Shown here piece by piece: positions 32,755-44,253 of a DNA stretch of 64,000 nt. How positions within the stretch are numbered: the stretch's first letter is position 1; each line of letters opens with the position of its first letter. The translations under genes and the position numbers were made by a program. A model generated the notes under the pieces. The model did not search any database. It was not told the DNA's origin and was given only the letters and a program-made list of their open reading frames with translations. The stretch is from Lasiosphaeria ovina (lineage: Eukaryota > Ascomycota > Sordariomycetes > Sordariales > Lasiosphaeriaceae), in NCBI GenBank assembly GCA_033439765.1, contig JAULSN010000003.1, positions 4,340,001 through 4,404,000 of the forward strand. Direction: 5' to 3'.

Positions 32755-34719
32755 ATGTATCCAAGACAGCTTATCGAGGCGACAGCTGCGCCCAAGGATG
32801 ATCCTTGGGTGGTGGCCCAAACAGTCGGGACTTTCCTGGGTCTGTTTGCAATTGGTCTTGCCGTGGCCGCCCTTTTGATTGAGCGAGCGCGACGCGTTCG
32901 CGAACACGATGAGCGGCGCTTTACGTCCACCCCAGCAGCTGTCGGTTGCTTCCACACCAAACAAGTGCATTGGATCCCTGCCCTTTTCGGTCGCCGAACT
33001 GCCGAGCTCAAGGTGCCGACCATCTCGGGCCTTATTGAGGAAGGCGATCGGGGCAAGTGGACGAGCAGCTCTCTCGACCTCGCCTTTGAGAGCCATTCGG
33101 ACCATACGTGGGTGACGCTATACGAATCTATCCTGAGCTCCATCGCCTCCCGCGCTCCTTCAGACCAGTGGCCAGAGGACTGGAGAGCCGACAAATACGT
33201 TTGCCGCTTTCTCCGTCGAGTCGGCTCTACCAAGCACGAGAACCATGTCATAAAGCCGGATTCGTTTGCTCGATACCTAGACGCGCACGAGACGAGGAAG
33301 TTGGTATCTACATGTCGGCAACTTCAAAAACCGCCGCGCCCGCGGCAACAAAACCAGTCAGCGAATGCCACTGTCGCCAGGGGTAAAGAAGGAGAAAGCA
33401 AAACGGGCCTCTGCCGACTCACATCGACCTGGATCGTCCGCGGCCGGGCGTGCATACGAGTGACACGAGAAGAGCTCGCTGCGCTGGCCATAATTACTGG
33501 CATGGTATTTACGCGTCAAGACCGATCGCTTTATCTGTCCGGCTTCGGCGGCTTTGGTCTTTCGCTCGACGTTAGCCATGCCGAGGCGTCGTGGTCGGCG
33601 GCGCTGGTTCAGGGGCCGCGGCTGCCGCGGCACGCACCTTCGCTGGGTGCCGGCTACACGACTCTGATGGCCAAGCACTTGGCGTGCGGCAGCATCCCGT
33701 TCGCGCAGAACAGGGACTGGGTTGTCTCTGTATACGTCACCGACGAGGTCCTCACGGCTATCAAGGAGGGAGGCAATATAATCGATAAGCGTGCGTTCGG
33801 CGGCGACTCTCTCGAGTTCCTCCGCCGACTCCCCGGCGATAAGTTCATTGATGCCTTATACGGAGTATACGAAGACGCAGGCGTGCAAAAGTCTCCCGGT
33901 CCGAGCTTCGGGGCAATCCTCCATGCCGACCGCGAAACCGAGCTCGGTACGTGGCCGCACGCCGTCGCACAGATCGCGTTCGGCGGTCTTGTGCCACAAG
34001 CGAATCCCAACGTCGTCGAGGCCGTGAGATTCACGGCCACTGGTCCAGAGGAAGACATGGGCGAGTGCGTCGTGGCATTAGAGAGCCTGGTCGACATGCT
34101 GCACGGCAGCCAAGAGGACGACCATCTGTTTGGCGACAACGTTTCGGGTCGGTGCGCGGCTGAGGGACACTCTTGGGTCAACTACACGTTCCCTTCGGAG
34201 CACAGCAACGTGCCGGACGCAGCAGCCATCTTTGCGCGGTACTCGAATCTTTTGGAGAGGTTCATCGCTATAGTTGCCGGGCGGCCTATACCCGGCGAAC
34301 AAACAGGCACATCGCAAGCGCCACCTCAGACACGGGGATTACCGTCTTCTTGCGGGAGGCTTGTTCAGGATATTGTCGAGGCTGCGGGGCGGGAGTTGGA
34401 GAAGTCATACAGAGCAGCGGTAGCCATGAAGGCTGGAGAAGCAGCGGCTGCGGGTCCGGCAGAACCAGGTGCTGGGAACCTTGAATCTGTGACAGACGTG
34501 AAAACTAGGTTCAGGGAGAACGGCGTCCTCGAAGTGGCCGATGTCGCTATCATCGTCCGTTGCCTGCTCGCTTCCTGGGCCTTCACAGTGCCCTTGATCG
34601 AAGTCAAGCAGACCGCTGAGATGCGAGGGGCTGCAGGGACGCCCGGTGCCGGGACAACAACGAAACTGCCGAACGAGATTGTGCTCAGCAATTTGCCGCC
34701 TATTTCCTCACTTTGCTAG
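32755..34719 (+). CDS. uncharacterised fungal protein with N-terminal membrane anchor
   Basis: Single exon, 654 aa. One hydrophobic segment at about 19-42 (VVAQTVGTFLGLFAIGLAVAALL) is followed by the basic run ERARRVREHDERR, which predicts a signal-anchor with a cytosolic body. The rest is soluble and mixed. Features include WIPALFGRR, a PPRPRQQNQ low-complexity stretch at about 192-200, the Gly-rich LSGFGGFGLSLD, LACGSIPFAQNRDWVVSVYV, and an Ala-rich segment (GEAAAAGPAEPGAG) near 565-580. I recognise no catalytic motif. Several LAALAII/IIVRCLLASWAF stretches are mildly hydrophobic. It resembles large uncharacterised Sordariomycete proteins, possibly involved in cell identity or signalling, but that is a guess. 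Confidence 0.75.
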   Translation: MYPRQLIEATAAPKDDPWVVAQTVGTFLGLFAIGLAVAALLIERARRVREHDERRFTSTPAAVGCFHTKQVHWIPALFGRRTAELKVPTISGLIEEGDRGKWTSSSLDLAFESHSDHTWVTLYESILSSIASRAPSDQWPEDWRADKYVCRFLRRVGSTKHENHVIKPDSFARYLDAHETRKLVSTCRQLQKPPRPRQQNQSANATVARGKEGESKTGLCRLTSTWIVRGRACIRVTREELAALAIITGMVFTRQDRSLYLSGFGGFGLSLDVSHAEASWSAALVQGPRLPRHAPSLGAGYTTLMAKHLACGSIPFAQNRDWVVSVYVTDEVLTAIKEGGNIIDKRAFGGDSLEFLRRLPGDKFIDALYGVYEDAGVQKSPGPSFGAILHADRETELGTWPHAVAQIAFGGLVPQANPNVVEAVRFTATGPEEDMGECVVALESLVDMLHGSQEDDHLFGDNVSGRCAAEGHSWVNYTFPSEHSNVPDAAAIFARYSNLLERFIAIVAGRPIPGEQTGTSQAPPQTRGLPSSCGRLVQDIVEAAGRELEKSYRAAVAMKAGEAAAAGPAEPGAGNLESVTDVKTRFRENGVLEVADVAIIVRCLLASWAFTVPLIEVKQTAEMRGAAGTPGAGTTTKLPNEIVLSNLPPISSLC

Positions 34720-37168
34720 AGATTGATAGGAGCAAGCAAGCGCTCGGCGTCCGGTTGGTTGCCCTGTCGCCCGGGTTCTAGGCAAGCATGGTCGTTTCTG
34801 GACTTTGGAAACCTGCCATAACAAAACATCGTGGAGATTTATCGACCTTGCCCCAGCCCGGGACGGTCAGTAAAATCATGTGTGAGGCGCTGCGTGTATC
34901 GGTGTGTCAGTGCCTGACCCATCTCCTCTCTCTCTTCAACGACGTTTCAGTCAACTTGTTGCGGCGTGCACCTAAAGTTAAGGCAGCTGGAGTTTGCGAT
35001 CTACTAGTGATAAGAGCGGGATAGATGGCTTGCTGGAATAGGCATCTCCCTACCTCTCTAGCTAGGTAGGTCTGGATGCAGCTTCGTTTCGTGTGGTCGT
35101 TTACGGTCTTTGCAGCCCTATTCTAGGTATAAGTTCGTGTTACTAATTTTCAAGCATATTCCTAATTATAATAAACACGAGCCCTATGTGACGGCGAGGC
35201 GCAACACCATACTACCGCTGCGCTACACCTTCCAAGAGGATGCCAGAATTGCAAGCTGCTAAACCGGTATAAGATACTCTTATTTAACCACTATCTATTT
35301 TTCCTATATAGGAGCCTTACGGTCGTAATCTCTAAGGACTTATTCCTTAAGTAAATCACCTATTCGTAGAAATGAGTATCCTACTCCCTCAACAGCTCAG
35401 TCTTGCCCCCCCACTCGTAGAAGAGAGCATCTCATACCATCTCACCTATTTTCATAAACCAGTCTCACTCCATCCCAACATCTCGTAGAAGGAGCCCCTC
35501 ATGTAGTAAACTGCGAGTTTGAGCCTAGCGCGTCTCCATTTATGGGTTGTTGGTGCTTGCCGCAACTATAACGGTAACTGTTAGTAATTAACCCTCAAAG
35601 AAACAGATACGACACACCCTTCCCAGCCGGATCCCGCTGCCACAGTCACCCCCCCATGGTCCCCCTTTTATTGACCTAGTCTGCATCAAGTTTGGCGCGA
35701 GACGAAGGCATATTGGTATACTACGTGATACAGTATTTATTGTTTAGAGATACATCATCTCTGATCTCTCCATAGACTAAGGTAATTACCTGCATAAGTT
35801 ATCACCTAGAGCTAATAAAATTTCTAGGGCTAGCAGTCCGTCCGAGCAGCCGCCTCTGCGCTGCAAGACAGATATTGTCGGGGGAATGATTGTTTTGTGA
35901 GCCGGGAATTATTATTGCTCGGTTATTGGTCGTTGATTGCCGGTTCGCGTCTTGTTGTTAGTTTACGAGCTGTCCAATAGTAGGTACCAGGTTGTCTGCG
36001 ACGGGGGCTGGATCTGTTGCCTAGAATGCCCAGAATTGTTTTTGTTTGCTGCTGCTGAGTGCAGTGGTGGTAGCCCACGATAAGGAACGTGGTACCTACC
36101 GTATGTACTGTACACCTATGACAGTACGGCAAAGGCCGGCTGGAACTAGACTACGGAATATCTCAACCGGCAGAGCGACGAAAAGGGTCTCCAGCAGGAA
36201 CCAATGTCGGATGTCTACCTAGGTACCTAAACCGAAGTAAGATCAAAAAAGTTTCGGACGAGGGCCTCGGCATACATTGGCGGGCGGAAACGCCCGGGAA
36301 GTTAATTGTGCTTGCCGCACGGTCCGTAACGCGCCGTCGCGTTGGCGCACCCCCAAAGAGGGCCCGGAAAACGCCACTGCACCCGGCCCCAATCCCCAAT
36401 CCCCAATCCCTCCGTCCCCTAATAAGCCCCCAAGCCCCTGGTCCCCTGTCCCCGTGGCTTTTGCCTGTGATCCTGAAACATGTGTATGTGTGGTGTGAGA
36501 CAACGGACTGACACGCGCACGACGATCGGAACAATCGCTCATTCACCACTGCTGGGCGCACCCACGAGACTTTACCTTCAGCCACCACCAGCAAACAACG
36601 GCACCCCTTGCCATGCTCTGCTCTGGACATCCCCCCCCCCCCTCACCCCCCCTGCTGGCAATCGAGTGGGATATAAAACACCAATGACAGAATTATCAGG
36701 CCACAATTGCGGTGCGTGCAGCTGCTCGAGACTCGCTCCTGTCCACCGACACCGGCATTCCATCCGCGTCCTGGCTCTCCGTCTTCAAAATGCTCGTCTC
36801 TGTCACTGGCATTGCCGGGGTTGAACTGTCGTCGCTGATGCTCTACGAGATTCTCGACTTGACGATTGTTGAAGCGGACTGTGTCGCCGACCGACCTGAC
36901 CACATCATTCCTTGTGCCACCACTTCGCCCCGCACAATCTGATCCGTCCGGATCTGTGTGGCCATCCAAAGCAAGGTTCTTTCGCAGGTAGGAGGGGAGC
37001 GCCCGCCCATTTTTTTCTCCCTTCTCCGTCGTGTGCGCACTTGCCGTTTGGCTTGCGGTTTCTGTGGTTCTTGCCAAGGGATTTCCATCTTGGTCTGCGT
37101 TGCTTGCATTTTATTGACCCCTTTTCGTGGCAGCCATTTGCCAGGCTTGGCCTTGATCCCCCGAGGAT
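34720..37168. other. long intergenic region
   Basis: No convincing gene. Visible items: a diverged match to 29427-29720 at about 35487-35720, an AT-rich stretch 35100-35900, a C-rich run of ccccaat units near 36390-36410, and a TATA box tataaaa at 36672-36678. The TATA box could drive the next gene through a long leader or an unrecognised 5' exon. Confidence 0.4.
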
Positions 37169-39288
37169 ATGTCGCCACTATGTCTCGCACCGGCAACAAA
37201 CGAAGAAGATGCTGCTAACTTGGCAACCAAGGCTTTGCACCTGGCCGAAGTAGGAGGGCCCACTGAGAGGGGGCAACAAATGCTTGCCTCGGACTCGGAT
37301 AGTTCCTCCGATACTCTCACGTCCTCTGGACGAACGGGCAAGGAGAGATACCAAGAGTGGCAGCCCAGCGAACAGCACCAAGACAGTTACAGCTGTAAGG
37401 ACGCATCGCGATTCAGAAGCTCAAAGCACAACAATGCTGGGCAGAGAACTGCCATGTCGCTGCCGAAGGGGGAGGGGGGCACGCCTGCCATTCGCCGCTA
37501 TTCCTCTCGGGGTTCTGAGCTAGTTGTCGCCGCCAATAATGATGAAGACCGCTCGACCCGGGCTGTCGACTTCAATTCGGATGACGCCGACAGCGTCGCA
37601 CCCTTTTGCACTCGCTCCAATCCTGTAGTTTTGACCCCTGGGATCTCTCATACAAGTGCTGTGGGGCAACCCGGCGGTAGCAGCCCACCCCTTTTGATGC
37701 AAACCGCCGTTGACCATCATGGGGAAGCGGAGGCAACGGAACCCGCGGAGACGGAAAATCCTCACAAGCCCGACGCCCTCAGCTTCTTGGAATCGGATTC
37801 CCCAGCCGTGACCGAGGAGCAGATCCGGCGCACAATCGCCGAAGCCGCCAACAACTGGTCACCACGCAGCGCTTGGTCGCCATCGAGCATCGATAGCAAC
37901 GGTCAAGCAAGTGCGGCCGACACATATGCCACGACCCCTGAGCCGAGCCTCGATGGCGAAATACTCTCTACGACCTTCCGGCAGAGGTCGCCTCCGTCAT
38001 CCGAGGATGGTCATGATGACACCCGGAAAACCGAGCAAACACGGCCCGCGCACACACGACAGCGGCGCTTTCCCTCCGGGATAGATGCCGAATCCCGCTA
38101 CGGGACCCCCGAGATGCCTCGGGGATCAGCAAAACACCCTCACTTCCCACCCAACGAGCTCCAGCCGAGACTGCCGGGCCGTGGGCAGGGTCACACGAAG
38201 CATTTGCCCAGGGCGGAAAAGCTCCCAATGTCCGGCTACGAGCTCCTGTCGGCCAAGCTCTCCAACACGCGTGGCCGGTCACGGCGGCGATCGGGCGGAG
38301 CAAAGGAGATGCCGACCGCCAAGGGGGAGCCGAGCATCAAGCCCATCTATCGCCGCTTTGAGGCCCTCAACCACCGGCTGTTGCTCCACCTGCAGGACGA
38401 GCTCAGCGAGCTGGAAGAGCAGCTCCACCGCCTCGACACGGCCGACACGCAGACCCGCCGGCTGCAGAACCCAGAGCTCATCCTCCCGGCCTCGAGGCGG
38501 GCGGAGTACATGTCCGGGGGCGAACTGCAGTGGCACAAGACGGACCTGCTCGGCAAGATAGGGTTCAAGCTGGGACAGTACAGTAAGAACAAAACAACCG
38601 ATTCCCAAGACGGCCTGTGTATACGGTCACACCTAAATGATAGCAGCTGACGACGCAAGCAGACCACGTGCTCACCTCGTTCGCCGAGACGCAGCACCTG
38701 TCGCGAGCGGCCATGGCCGACGTGGAGGACTACCGCACGTACCTGGCGACGCAGAACCCCATCGCCGAGATCGAGACACGCTTCCTGGACCCGGCCGAAG
38801 ATCTCGTGTGCCTCGCGCCGGACCGGCCGCCCGCCTCAATCTCAGATTCGTGCTCGTCGGCCATGTCGCCTGCCCTCTCAGACGACGCGCTGACCCCGAT
38901 GCCGCGCAAGATGAGTTTCGGTAGGCACTCTTTGTCCTCTTCTTTCCTTACCTTACCTTACTTACCATAAAACCCAGGCCTATCCGTGCCGCCCGCCAGA
39001 CCCCCTCGGAAAGCCAGGCCGCCGCCCCGGCCTGTCGGCCGAACCCTCAGCTTGGGGCAGTCCGCCTGCCTCGCGGCTGTGGCCGTGGTCCTTCCCACGA
39101 TGGCCTTTCCCGTCGTGACCGACTTCCTGGGCCGCATGGCTCTGGTTCTGGTGGCGGGGCTGGCTGTCACGGCGCTGCAGCGCACGCTTGCGGACGTAGA
39201 GGGCGGGCAGGATTTCCACGGCACCGACACGCTGACTGTCGGCGCGATGTATGGGGTTATCATGGCAACTATGGCGGCCGTGATGTGA
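37169..39288 (+). CDS. DUF6594-domain membrane protein
   Basis: Three exons (37169-38582, 38663-38920, 38978-39288) give 660 aa. Introns are 80 nt (gtaaga...gcaagcag) and 57 nt (gtaggc...cccag), and both joins restore frame (GQY-NHVLTSF and MSFG-LSVPP). The N-terminal 350 residues are polar, Ser/Thr/Pro-rich and apparently disordered. From about 350 the fungal DUF6594 domain begins: GYELLSAKLS, the helical stretch FEALNHRLLLHLQDELSELEEQL-HRLD, an LLGKIGFKLGQYNHVLTSFAE segment, ending with two or three membrane helices (AVAVVLPTMAFPVV, ALVLVAGLAVTAL, AMYGVIMATMAAV). The function of the domain is unknown. The start is uncertain; an upstream exon nearer the TATA box at 36672 is possible. Confidence 0.82.
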
Positions 39289-39786
39289 GGCGTTGAAAGG
39301 GAGTGGTGTGGCAGCTAGGGGGATGGGGTACCTATTGGGCAAACTATTCCCCCCCTAGGCCCGAGGAGTGGAGGGATCCAAAGGGGATTTTCTTGATCTG
39401 TTTTATTAGATAGTTAGGGATATGATGTATGATGTTATGAAGATAGATTGGAAAGCAAAATCGCGTTTAGCTCAGGATCGGTCCATGAAACCTGGCGCGT
39501 GGGCTTATTGGGGTAAGAGATGTGGTCACACGCCGTCCACATGTAGTTTAAACTTCATATCACATCCACGATCGCCGAGGCTCGAGGCGTAACGGGTATC
39601 AATGGTAGTTACTCCGTAGGTCTTTGAACATTCGCTTGCGCGCGCCGGCGTCATGAAAAAGGCATGCTTTATGGCACAGGATGGGATGGAGGTCCAGTGT
39701 CATCGAGACTCGGGATGTCATCCCTCTGCAAATTTAACATCCCATGTTTAGTTCGAGTGGCGAAACCGCCAGCACTCGCAGCCGCT
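39289..39786. other. intergenic region between convergent genes
   Basis: Shared 3' region of the DUF6594 gene (plus) and the GatB gene (minus). Only terminator or UTR sequence is expected; nothing else seen. Confidence 0.5.
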
Positions 39787-41688
39787 TTATTTCTTAGCCT
39801 GCAGCGCAGGAATATAGATCTCAGCTATCCTGGCCCGCATCACTCTTTCTGCAGAAGTTGGGTCCATCATTTGCTCTGGACCAGACCGCAGCATCCTGCC
39901 GACCAAGAACATGAGCTTGCCATGCGGGTAGGCCTTACTCTTGCCATCTTGGAAGCGCAGAAACTCTCCCAAGACCTTTTCCTCGCTCTCGACGACCTGG
40001 TCGGCGAGGGCGGCATATTCCTCGTCAGGCAACTCTTTGAACCATAGGCCATTCGCCTCAACCACCGCTGTGACCTCGCCGGTGGCAATTTCTCCGCGGA
40101 AGACGCTCCAAAGCAACTCCTTGGCAACCTTAGCCGTAATAGCCCTAGAGTGTAGGTGGCAGAGGATCGCTGCAAGGTCAGCCGAGGGAACACGGCATTC
40201 GCCTTCCGGAGTCATGCCGAGGTCCACCGAGACCTCAGCAAGTTTCCCTAGCTCGTGGAGGCACCAATTGGCGACGAGCAGCGTAGGGCTGCGCTCAGAC
40301 GACGTGGCGGGTGACTCATGATCTGCATTGGAGCCGAGCCGCGCCTCTAGGGCATCTAGAACGTTGTAAAAGTACTGGACACGGGCGCCGTCGTCCAGTA
40401 GGATTAACGATAAGGCGTCCTTGGAGCTCAACCCGAAGTCCCCAATCAGCTGGTCAATCTCGGCATCTGGCAAAACGCCCATCGAGTCTGCCAAGTGGCG
40501 AACAAGTTGATCGTCAATGACGACGGGGCCGAGATCCGGATCTGGCATGTAGCGGTAGTCAACTTCCCCCTCCTTGCCGCGAAGACGCCGGGTCTCGGTG
40601 CCTCCCAGCGACCACCCACGAGTCTCGCCCGCCACGACACCACCAGCCTCGAGAAGCGCTATCTGGCGATCCCGCTCGGCAATGATTGCATCCTCGACCG
40701 CCTTGAAGCTGCTCAAGTTCTTGATCTCGGTGCGTGTGCCCAGGGACCCCGTGGTATCGTCGCTCTTCCGGACCGAGACATTGACATCGGCGCGTAGGCC
40801 GCCAGCCTCCATGCCAGAGACGCATGCGTCAACCGAGTTTAGCAGCATCTGCACCTTGCGCACGAGCGCAGCCGCTGTCGCTGGGTAGTGTATCTGCGGC
40901 AGGGTGATGACTTCAATCAGAGGCATGCCGACGCGATTGAAGTCGAGCCACTGCACGCCACCGGGCTGGGCCGTCGTCTTGGCTGTGTCCTGTTCCATCT
41001 GAACTTGCTTGATGCCAACCTCAATGGCCTCGCCATCCTGGGGCGCAATGCCATCTCTCGGGTACAACACGATCCGGCCGTTGGTGGCAAAAGGTTCGTA
41101 ATACTGTGTTATCTGGTAACCAGCGGGCTGGTCCCAGTGGAAGTAGTGTTTGCGGTCGAAGCGGCTGACTGGCTGGACGGTGCAGTCGAGGGCAAGGGCG
41201 GCTCGCACGGCGGGGATCAGGGCGTCGGGCTGGAAGGCGGGCTGGGAGCCTGGCAGGGCGACGTCGAAGAAGGCAACATGGGTATTGGGGGCGTCGTTGA
41301 ACGAGGTGGCGGCGGGGGAGAACAGCTTGCGGGCCGTGTTTAACTGGGCGTGAATCTCGATGCCAACTGTCAGCTCCCAGCCCGGCACCGTCTGGTTGTC
41401 GGCGTTCTTCTTGCGCTTCTCGCCCGACGACTTGAGAGCCCTCGCTTGAGCCTTGAGCTGCTGTCGGAGTGGGACGGGTGAGGGATTAGAGGATTGAAAG
41501 GCCGGAGCAGGGACAGGAGCCGGGCCGGTGATTGGAGTCGCACGAGCAGTGAAGTAGCGTGTTTGTCTCGCGGAATAGCTGGTCGACTCCGACGAAAAGG
41601 AGACGCGACGAGCACCCAGGCACCCTCGGCAACTAAGTTCCCCAGAAAGGAGATATTTGCCGAGCACTGCCGCGGAAATACGTGCCAT
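39787..41688 (-). CDS. PET112: mitochondrial glutamyl-tRNA(Gln) amidotransferase subunit B
   Basis: Single exon, 633 aa. The N-terminus is rich in Arg, Ser and Ala and lacks acidic residues (MARISAAVLGKYLLSGELS...), as in a mitochondrial presequence. The GatB core begins at about residue 104: VGIEIHAQLNT, ALPGSQP, FDRKHYFHWDQPAGYQITQ, QMEQDTAK, FNRVGMPLIEVIT, LRADVNVSVRK, EIKNLSSF and GKEGEVDYRYMPDPDL. The C-terminal helical GatB/YqeY-type domain follows from about 450 to the end. As part of GatCAB/GatFAB it binds tRNA and converts mischarged Glu-tRNA(Gln) to Gln-tRNA(Gln) in mitochondria. Length is slightly above yeast Pet112, mainly through the N-terminal extension and Pro-rich linker (PAPVPAPAFQ). 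Highly conserved, so the assignment is secure. Confidence 0.96.
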   Translation of the reverse strand: MARISAAVLGKYLLSGELSCRGCLGARRVSFSSESTSYSARQTRYFTARATPITGPAPVPAPAFQSSNPSPVPLRQQLKAQARALKSSGEKRKKNADNQTVPGWELTVGIEIHAQLNTARKLFSPAATSFNDAPNTHVAFFDVALPGSQPAFQPDALIPAVRAALALDCTVQPVSRFDRKHYFHWDQPAGYQITQYYEPFATNGRIVLYPRDGIAPQDGEAIEVGIKQVQMEQDTAKTTAQPGGVQWLDFNRVGMPLIEVITLPQIHYPATAAALVRKVQMLLNSVDACVSGMEAGGLRADVNVSVRKSDDTTGSLGTRTEIKNLSSFKAVEDAIIAERDRQIALLEAGGVVAGETRGWSLGGTETRRLRGKEGEVDYRYMPDPDLGPVVIDDQLVRHLADSMGVLPDAEIDQLIGDFGLSSKDALSLILLDDGARVQYFYNVLDALEARLGSNADHESPATSSERSPTLLVANWCLHELGKLAEVSVDLGMTPEGECRVPSADLAAILCHLHSRAITAKVAKELLWSVFRGEIATGEVTAVVEANGLWFKELPDEEYAALADQVVESEEKVLGEFLRFQDGKSKAYPHGKLMFLVGRMLRSGPEQMMDPTSAERVMRARIAEIYIPALQAKK

Positions 41689-44253
41689 GGCCAGTCGGTG
41701 GCGACAGTGTGTCGCGTGACGGACTGCAGATAGATCAACTAGAAGTTCAAGCTATGGCGAATCTTAGAGCTGTCGAGAACCCGAAACCAGCGTCCCAAGC
41801 CGTTTTTGGACCACGCTATCTTTGGGTGGCCAAGTTGAGGCCTCAGGCAGGCGGATTGAAAAGTGGGGGCGAGCGAACGCTTCATGGCCCACTATTTACC
41901 TTTTCGGCTTCGCAATCAGTTCTCGAAACAGCCTAGTGGCCACAAGACCCTAACCCTTCATCTTGGTCGTTCGGGAGGTGGCCTAGAATACTCGGGGTGT
42001 TTCATTAGGGCTGGGTCCGTGGTGCCGTTTCAACGATATGCCCCCAAGAGGCAAGCTTGGAAACCAGTGATTCTTGGCCAAAAGAATGTTAGGAAATAGC
42101 CCCGGGATACAAATTTATTCCTGCAAGCTCCTGCATTCTTCTGGGGCTGGGTGCCGAGCGATGTCGAGGAAGTGTCTGTTGAGCAGTGGGCAGTTCTCCA
42201 TAGCATGGAGGTCTTGGTTCGCGTCGAACTTGCGCGGATTCTACGGTCGCGAGGTGGCATATTCCCGCCCAACCCCACACTCACGGAGCATAGAACTAGA
42301 TCCTTTAGTCAAGAACGCTTAAAGGTTCCTTGACCAGATTGCGAGCGGCCGAGTCGACCGAGACGAATCACGAAATCTAATAATCGAAACACTCTCACTG
42401 GCTACGTGCATTATCATCGTAGGGGTTTTGGGGCATTCACGTGGGTTCGTCGGTTTCCTAGGTCATATACTGATAGTTATTAAGGTACCCGACCTTACCT
42501 TAATTACTTGACCGTGTGTGGCGAATCCGGCGGTCCGGCCGACGGAAACGTCCCCCGCCACATTCAAACAACCCTACCCGTGTGCCTAAAAGGAGTGCTG
42601 GGTATAATGGTGGAATACGATTGCTATCTGAGACACATCGTGATGGAGTTTGTCGAGGCCGTCGGGCATGAAGCCCGGTGCCGGTGCTGGTGGCGGGAAC
42701 CCTCAGTGCTAGAAAGCAATCGTTAATTGGTACCAGTGGTGAGGGTTGGGGATTTCCAGGTTGGCTGGATATTTCGTTACCTGCCTCCCATGTTACCTCA
42801 CCTTACGTATAGGTAATATCCGTACAGCACTTGCCTTCCTTGGATCGTCCCCCGACCTGTCCTCATGACCGCCACCAGCTACGATCGGTAAGGCGTCTGC
42901 CTCATCCCGTACAGCAGCTGTCTTTAAATTCCATTTGATGCCCCAGCCCAAGACCTACCACCTTCCTACCTTACCTTGGCCCTTTGATGTCCTAGGCTGT
43001 TCCGGGTTCCTTGTCTATCCACAATCCACTGCCCACGGTCGTTGGTCAATTCACATCGAAAACCATAGCTTTGTATGGGCTTTTCAGAAATTTCTACGGT
43101 GCCTTCAAATTGTCCATGAACTTATCCAACCCATCAGACCTCCTTTGATCGGTTTGCTGTGCCTTTGCAAGCCCCGAGCAGCCCAGGGTGTGCCGACGCC
43201 TTTCAAGCCAGGCCTGCACCGCCAATTTGGAAGGGGATGTTCTGGGGTTTTGGGGCACTGGAGTCGCTGACCTCCACTACCGGCCTCTCACGCCAACGGT
43301 CGGCGCATCATCGGATCTCAGTATGCCTAATCACAGCGCGCTCCAGGATAATTGCATACCGGACAGGCGTCATGGGAATGGACTGGAACCGCGGCTGCCC
43401 CGGGCGAGATCGCAACCCGCGGCAGCTTTGTTTCCGCGAGACTGCCCTTTCCATTCATTGCCTGCCCATTCGCAGAGGGAAAGCAGCCAAAGATAGTGGG
43501 TCTGTGCTTGCCAGGTCCTCCAAGCCCCCCGGTCCCGTCCCCTCGCGGCACCGCCGAGTCCAGCAACGTATGTATGTCGACATGGGCAATCGAGTGTGGG
43601 AATCCGTAGCAACAACTTCACATACCATGTCGCGGGCGAAGCGAATTGGATGTGCACACTGGCCTACATGTCGGTAGAGGCATGCGTGCAACATAAAATG
43701 GCTTACTTCTAGAAGCACAACCTACCTCCCCAAGGTAACCGGGCAATACGCACACCTACTCCGTACCCCTGGACTCGCTAAACAAGAGTCGCTCGACGGG
43801 CACTGCTGTCGACTCGACTCTGTATGTACATACATACACTAGGTATCTCCGTGCTCAGCTGGCCTCCATTGATCCTCGCCCCGAGAGGGCAGCCATGTCT
43901 TACCGGCTCGTCGCGGCATTCCAAAAGGGGTTTGCCTGCTGCTCAGGTTACTGACACCAATACCCTCCCTGGCCCGGGGGGTGGACTGTACCACCAGGCC
44001 GCGCAGCTCAGTCACCGGCTGTGTGGCCATCCATCCAAGCCAACGATTTCACTGCCTTCCACTAGACTGGAGTTGCCTTAGTTGGTTAAGCCACATCGCA
44101 CATTCTCCTGGAGGTTGTAGCTAGCGGGCCCGGAGCCACACAGGCACCCCCCTTCTTGCTCAACCTTCCCCGGCCGTACGCCCCATCAAGGCCCGAGCCC
44201 GACCAGATCTAGAAGCTGTGCGTAGTAATAGTACAGTACGCAGTACTAGTAGG
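41689..44253. other. long intergenic region
   Basis: 2.5 kb between the divergent GatB and bZIP genes. Frames such as 43159-43677 (plus) lack motifs and conserved composition. I see no gene, RNA or clear repeat. Confidence 0.4.

Noticed and set aside
36388..36412. ccccaat repeats as a possible telomere-like tract
   Set aside because: The unit does not match TTAGGG and the tract is only three copies, inside a chromosome-internal context with genes on both sides.
43159..43677. 172-codon plus-strand frame between GatB and bZIP genes
   Set aside because: No motif, no codon bias like real genes, and several overlapping frames of similar length on both strands.
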